This document shows positions 15,143 through 18,491 of a stretch of 18,491 nt of DNA, one piece after another. Location of the stretch: positions 1-18,491 of the forward strand of contig JAGRHE010000033.1 of the NCBI GenBank assembly GCA_020445165.1. The letters are read 5' to 3'. The position numbers were made by a program, and so were the translations under genes. The notes beneath the pieces were generated by a model. It searched no databases. It had not been told where the DNA came from and was given only the letters and a program-made list of their open reading frames with translations. Position 1 is the stretch's first letter. Every line of letters begins with the position of its first letter. The stretch comes from Gammaproteobacteria bacterium. GTDB lineage: Bacteria > Pseudomonadota > Gammaproteobacteria > Chromatiales > Sedimenticolaceae.

Positions 15143-17221
15143 TCAGGTGGGGCGCGATTCGAGGACGACGACGCTGCGCGCCTGCACCTCGATCCGGGAG
15201 GACCGGATGAGCGCCTGGTCACCGGGCTCGAACACCGCCGGCTCTTGCGCGGTATCGATGGCGAGATGCCAGCGCCGCCTGGAGAGCCTTGGCAGAGCGA
15301 AGGCCCGTGCCTGTTCGGACATGTTGAGCACGATGTGCAACGGCGGTTCGTCGCGCGTCGCCCCGGCGAGGGTGAATGCAAGGTGACGTGCAGTCGGATC
15401 ATCCCAGGGCGCCGCATCCAGTTCGGTACCATGCCAGCTGATGTCGGGCAGGCCGCTGTCGCGCCCCGGGCGGCCGGTGAGGAACCGCGCACGCGACAGG
15501 CACGGGTGACGCCGGCGCAGCCGGATCATGCCCTGCACGAAGGTCAGCATGTCGGCATTGCGTTGAACAAGGCGCCAGTCCTGCCAGGAAAGTTCGTTGT
15601 CCTGGCAATAGGTGTTGTTGTTGCCGCGCTTGGTCGCGAGCAATTCGTCGCTGCCATGCAGCATCGGCACTCCCTGGCTGAGCATCAGTATGGCGATGAA
15701 GTTCCTGGCCTGACGCCGGCGCAAGCGGTCGATGTGCGGGTCATCGCTGGGTCCTTCGACGCCGTAGTTGGCGCTCAGGTTATGGTTGTGGCCGTCGCGG
15801 TTGTCCTCGCCGTTGGCCAGGTTGTGCTTGGCCTCGTAGCTGACCAGGTCCCACAGGGTGTAGCCGTCGTGGCAGGTGACAAAGTTGATCGAGTTCCACG
15901 GCAGGCGTCCGCGTGACGCGTACAGGTCGCTGGAGCCACACAGCCGCGTCGCGACTTCCGACAGGATCCCCGTGTCGCCGCGCACGAAGGCCCTGATCAC
16001 ATCCCGGTAACGACCGTTCCACTCGGCCCAGCGGTAGCCGGGGAAGTCTCCCAACTGGTAGAGGCCGGCGGCATCCCACGCCTCGGCAATGATGTGTGTG
16101 CGACTCAGAAACGGGGAAAGCTCGGTGTGCCAGAGCATGGGGGCGTGGTACAACGGCTTGCCGTCCTCGCCGCGCGCCATGGCGCTGGCCAGATCGAAGC
16201 GGAAGCCATCAACGTGCATCTCCTCCACCCAGTAGCGTAAGGCATCGATCAGGAAGCGGCTCACCATGGGATGGTTGCAGTTCACCGTATTGCCACAGCC
16301 GGTGTAATCGCGGTAGCGGGTGCGATCGGTGAAGTCGAGGTGATAGAACATCTCGTTGCCGAACGCCTTGAAGTTGATGGTCGGCCCGAACGGGCCGCCT
16401 TCTGAGGTGTGATTGAACACCACGTCGAGTATCACGCCGATGCCGCCGCGATGCAGTGCCTTGACCATGTCGCGGAACTCATCGCGGGCGTGCCTAGGTT
16501 GCACGGTGAAGCGCGGGTGTGGCGCATAGAAACTGTGGGTGCTGTAGCCCCAGTAATTGCTGAGCCCCAGCGCCGCGGTCCCGGGCGGAAGATCCTGGTG
16601 ATCGAAGGCCATCACCGGCATGAGCTCGACGTGGGTGATGCCAAGCGCCTGCAGATGCGGGATCTTCTCGATGACTCCGGCGAAGGTACCCGGATGCTCC
16701 ACGCCGGAGGATGGATGGCGGGTGAAACCGCCGACATGCATCTCGTAGATGACCGATTCGCTCAACGGGATGTAGAGCGGGTTGTCACCCTCCCAGTCAT
16801 AGGCGTCACCCTGCACCATTGCGCGCATCGCGTGCGCGACGTTGTCACCGGGACGGCTGGCCGCCTCGCGGCTCCACAGCCGGTCCGTCACGGTTGTCGC
16901 CCAGGGATCGAGCAGGGCCTTGTCCGGGTCGATCCGACTGCCGGTGACGCGCGTGTCACTCGATCCGAGGACACGCCAGTTGTAGAACACACCCTCCGGC
17001 AGACCGAGCACGAGCACGTGCCAGAAGTAGAAGGTGCGGTGCGTTTCCGGTTCCAGGCTGATCACCTGGAACGGTTCGGTGCTGTCATCGTGCTCGAACA
17101 GCAGCAGCTCGATGCTTTCAGCACAACGCGAGAAGGCGCAGAAGTTGACGCCGTCCTGCACGACCGTTGCGCCCCCCTGGATCCATTGACCCGGTGCGGT
17201 GCGATAGCTTGCGCGCGCCAT
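15143..17221 (-). CDS. glgX: Glycogen debranching enzyme (isoamylase-type, GH13)
   Basis: The 692-residue protein has an N-terminal CBM48-like beta-sandwich (about 10-130), a GH13 (beta/alpha)8 barrel and a C-terminal beta domain. Catalytic motifs are all present: DVVFNH at 266-271, nucleophile D343 in GFRFDLA, general acid E380 in IIAEAWD, and D452 in TCHDG. EDNRDGHNHNLSANYGVEG and KRGNNNTYCQDNELSW are typical GlgX/TreX segments. It cleaves alpha-1,6 branches of limit-dextrin glycogen in the cytoplasm. ATG 17221 is chosen because GGGAG lies seven bases upstream; a start at 17254 would add 11 residues. No other glycogen gene is in the window. Confidence 0.95.
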   Translation of the reverse strand: MARASYRTAPGQWIQGGATVVQDGVNFCAFSRCAESIELLLFEHDDSTEPFQVISLEPETHRTFYFWHVLVLGLPEGVFYNWRVLGSSDTRVTGSRIDPDKALLDPWATTVTDRLWSREAASRPGDNVAHAMRAMVQGDAYDWEGDNPLYIPLSESVIYEMHVGGFTRHPSSGVEHPGTFAGVIEKIPHLQALGITHVELMPVMAFDHQDLPPGTAALGLSNYWGYSTHSFYAPHPRFTVQPRHARDEFRDMVKALHRGGIGVILDVVFNHTSEGGPFGPTINFKAFGNEMFYHLDFTDRTRYRDYTGCGNTVNCNHPMVSRFLIDALRYWVEEMHVDGFRFDLASAMARGEDGKPLYHAPMLWHTELSPFLSRTHIIAEAWDAAGLYQLGDFPGYRWAEWNGRYRDVIRAFVRGDTGILSEVATRLCGSSDLYASRGRLPWNSINFVTCHDGYTLWDLVSYEAKHNLANGEDNRDGHNHNLSANYGVEGPSDDPHIDRLRRRQARNFIAILMLSQGVPMLHGSDELLATKRGNNNTYCQDNELSWQDWRLVQRNADMLTFVQGMIRLRRRHPCLSRARFLTGRPGRDSGLPDISWHGTELDAAPWDDPTARHLAFTLAGATRDEPPLHIVLNMSEQARAFALPRLSRRRWHLAIDTAQEPAVFEPGDQALIRSSRIEVQARSVVVLESRPT

Positions 17222-17771
17222 CCTGATACTCCCGTACTGATGCCGGCTTCCCACCTGCCCCTCAACCAGTGCCCGGCTGGCTGCCTGCCTAGACGGCCGA
17301 TCCCGGGCGCCGTTTCCAGACAGCGTCCATCACCCGGTCGCTGCCTTCGCAATCGTAGCGCACCCGGGCAGCGCTTCAGGGAACTTCGAACTTGCGAAGT
17401 TCCCACTGCCGACCGCTGCAGCTTACTGACAACTCTGCGTGACGGGAAACCTGATACCCCGCCCCGGATTGAATCGCGCTCCCGCTTTCTGCACCATCAG
17501 GGAGCAGAAGCGAGGCGAATCTCCCGGATCCACGTGCATGTTGAACGAGCCCAGGTCCTTGCCAATGGCCGCCGGTCCATCGTTGCCAGCCCCGCTCCAG
17601 CATCGCCCGGGGCAAAGACAGCTGTCAGCAATGCCGGTCATGAAACTTGCTAGACAGGCCGGGTGAGCCCGCAATCATTCAAGCCCGAAGTTCCTCGGAC
17701 ATCGAATTCGCAGCGCGGCAACTGCCGATCCATGGAAGGATGACACGACCGCCATTGAACACCGGATCATC
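17222..17771. other. 550-base divergent region between glgX and isocitrate dehydrogenase
   Basis: No open frame here resembles a protein. It must hold the divergent promoters of glgX and the isocitrate dehydrogenase gene, but I find no convincing hexamer pair. The only clear structure is the hairpin at 17379-17404. Confidence 0.55.
17379..17404. repeat. Perfect 10-bp inverted repeat
   Basis: GGGAACTTCG (17379-17388) and CGAAGTTCCC (17395-17404) pair exactly around AACTTG. It lies 158 bases upstream of the glgX start and 368 bases before the isocitrate dehydrogenase start. No T-run follows, so an operator or structured leader is more likely than a terminator. Confidence 0.7.
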
Positions 17772-18491
17772 ATGAGCAACGACAACGCGACGATCGTCTA
17801 TACGCTGACCGACGAATCCCCACTGCTGGCAACCGCGTCACTGCTGCCGGTGATCCGCGCCTTCACCGCCGCCGCGGGTATCCGCGTCGTGAAGAGCGAT
17901 ATCTCGCTGGCTGCGCGGATCCTGGCCGCGTTTCCCGACCGGCTGAGCGAGGAACAGCGCATGCCCGACGCCCTGGCCGAACTCGCCGCGCTGATCCAGC
18001 AGCCGGCTGCCAACATCATCAAGCTGCCCAACATCAGCGCGTCGGTGAATCAGCTGCGCACCGCGATCGCCGAACTGCAGTCCAAGGGCTACCCGGTACC
18101 CGACTATCCGGAGGAGGCGCGCAGCGCGGAGGAACGCGACATCAGGGCCCGTTACGCAAAGGTGCTCGGCAGCGCGGTCAATCCTGTCCTGCGCGAAGGC
18201 AACTCGGACCGGCGTGCACCACCGGCGGTGAAACGGTTCGCGCGCAAGCATCCACACAGCATGGGCAAATGGAGCCCGGCATCGCGCACCCATGTCGCCT
18301 ACATGCGCGGCGGTGATTTCTACTCCAGCGAGAAATGCATGACCCTGGATCGTGCCTGCGACGTGCGCATGGATCTGGTCACCAAGTACGGCGAGGAGAT
18401 CGTGCTCAAGGAGAAGGTCGCGCTGCTCGACGGCGAGATCATCGACAGCATGTTCATGAGCAAGAAGGCGCTGTGCCAGTTCATCGAGGAA
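17772..18491 (+). CDS. icd: Monomeric NADP-dependent isocitrate dehydrogenase, N-terminal third (cut by window edge)
   Basis: From ATG 17772 the frame is open for 240 residues to the edge; the full enzyme is about 740. The sequence matches the monomeric (IDH-II) family: [15 protein letters not shown] at 7-21, [19 protein letters not shown] (80-98), VPDYPE, and [14 protein letters not shown] (136-149), which includes substrate-binding residues. The enzyme converts isocitrate and NADP+ to 2-oxoglutarate, CO2 and NADPH in the TCA cycle. It is unrelated in sequence to the dimeric E. coli enzyme. A GGA seven bases upstream is the only ribosome-binding site. Confidence 0.95.
   Translation, partial: MSNDNATIVYTLTDESPLLATASLLPVIRAFTAAAGIRVVKSDISLAARILAAFPDRLSEEQRMPDALAELAALIQQPAANIIKLPNISASVNQLRTAIAELQSKGYPVPDYPEEARSAEERDIRARYAKVLGSAVNPVLREGNSDRRAPPAVKRFARKHPHSMGKWSPASRTHVAYMRGGDFYSSEKCMTLDRACDVRMDLVTKYGEEIVLKEKVALLDGEIIDSMFMSKKALCQFIEE

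Noticed and set aside
16409..17653. 414-residue plus-strand open frame opposite glgX
   Set aside because: Most of it is antisense to GlgX, whose catalytic residues are all present; no homology is visible.

Overview
This window is high-GC proteobacterial DNA. The gene set fits a gammaproteobacterium, possibly of the Chromatiales or Ectothiorhodospira type: a monomeric NADP-isocitrate dehydrogenase, a KefB-type antiporter with tandem universal stress proteins, a CDP-6-deoxyglucose-reductase-like flavoprotein, and dense short-gap coding on both strands. The taxonomic placement is inferred from gene families only. There is no rRNA, tRNA, IS element, CRISPR array or prophage that I can support.

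Layout from left to right. (1) A MoxR-type AAA+ ATPase, cut by the left edge, points left. It is divergent from a 485-residue protein (530-1987) that joins an N-terminal HTH-like/coiled-coil region to a 2Fe-2S ferredoxin and an FAD/NAD reductase. (2) A small DoxX membrane protein follows on the minus strand, with a perfect hairpin in its leader. (3) An Asp-box beta-propeller protein and a MoaD/ThiS-like small protein ending in Gly-Gly form a tight plus-strand pair (2785-4253). (4) The next gap holds what looks like the broken N-terminus of a dihydroorotase gene (pyrC) on the minus strand. (5) A 905-residue type II P-type cation ATPase (4593-7310) converges with a minus-strand block of tandem universal stress protein, KefB-like antiporter and tandem universal stress protein (11145-7363). 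The antiporter reading frame is broken by one base near 9626. (6) About 1.15 kb (11146-12298) has no convincing gene and is more AT-rich. It ends in a 14-bp inverted repeat and a TATAAT box in front of a DMT/EamA transporter (12299-13195). (7) A calcineurin-like metallophosphoesterase (13460-14398) converges with a CarS/DUF46-like membrane cytidylyltransferase homologue (14927-14421). (8) A glycogen debranching enzyme GlgX (17221-15143, minus) lies back to back with a monomeric isocitrate dehydrogenase (17772 to the right edge).

The clearest functional block is ion homeostasis and stress: a P-type ATPase facing an antiporter sandwiched between two Usp proteins. In the ATPase the acidic ion ligands of SERCA M5 and M6 are absent although the M4 PEGLP is kept, so its ion is uncertain. 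The rest looks like ordinary chromosomal housekeeping and accessory metabolism. I see no self-evident new defence or biosynthetic system. The best leads are the propeller/Gly-Gly pair, the HTH-like/ferredoxin-reductase fusion, the CarS homologue beside a phosphoesterase, and the pyrC remnant.
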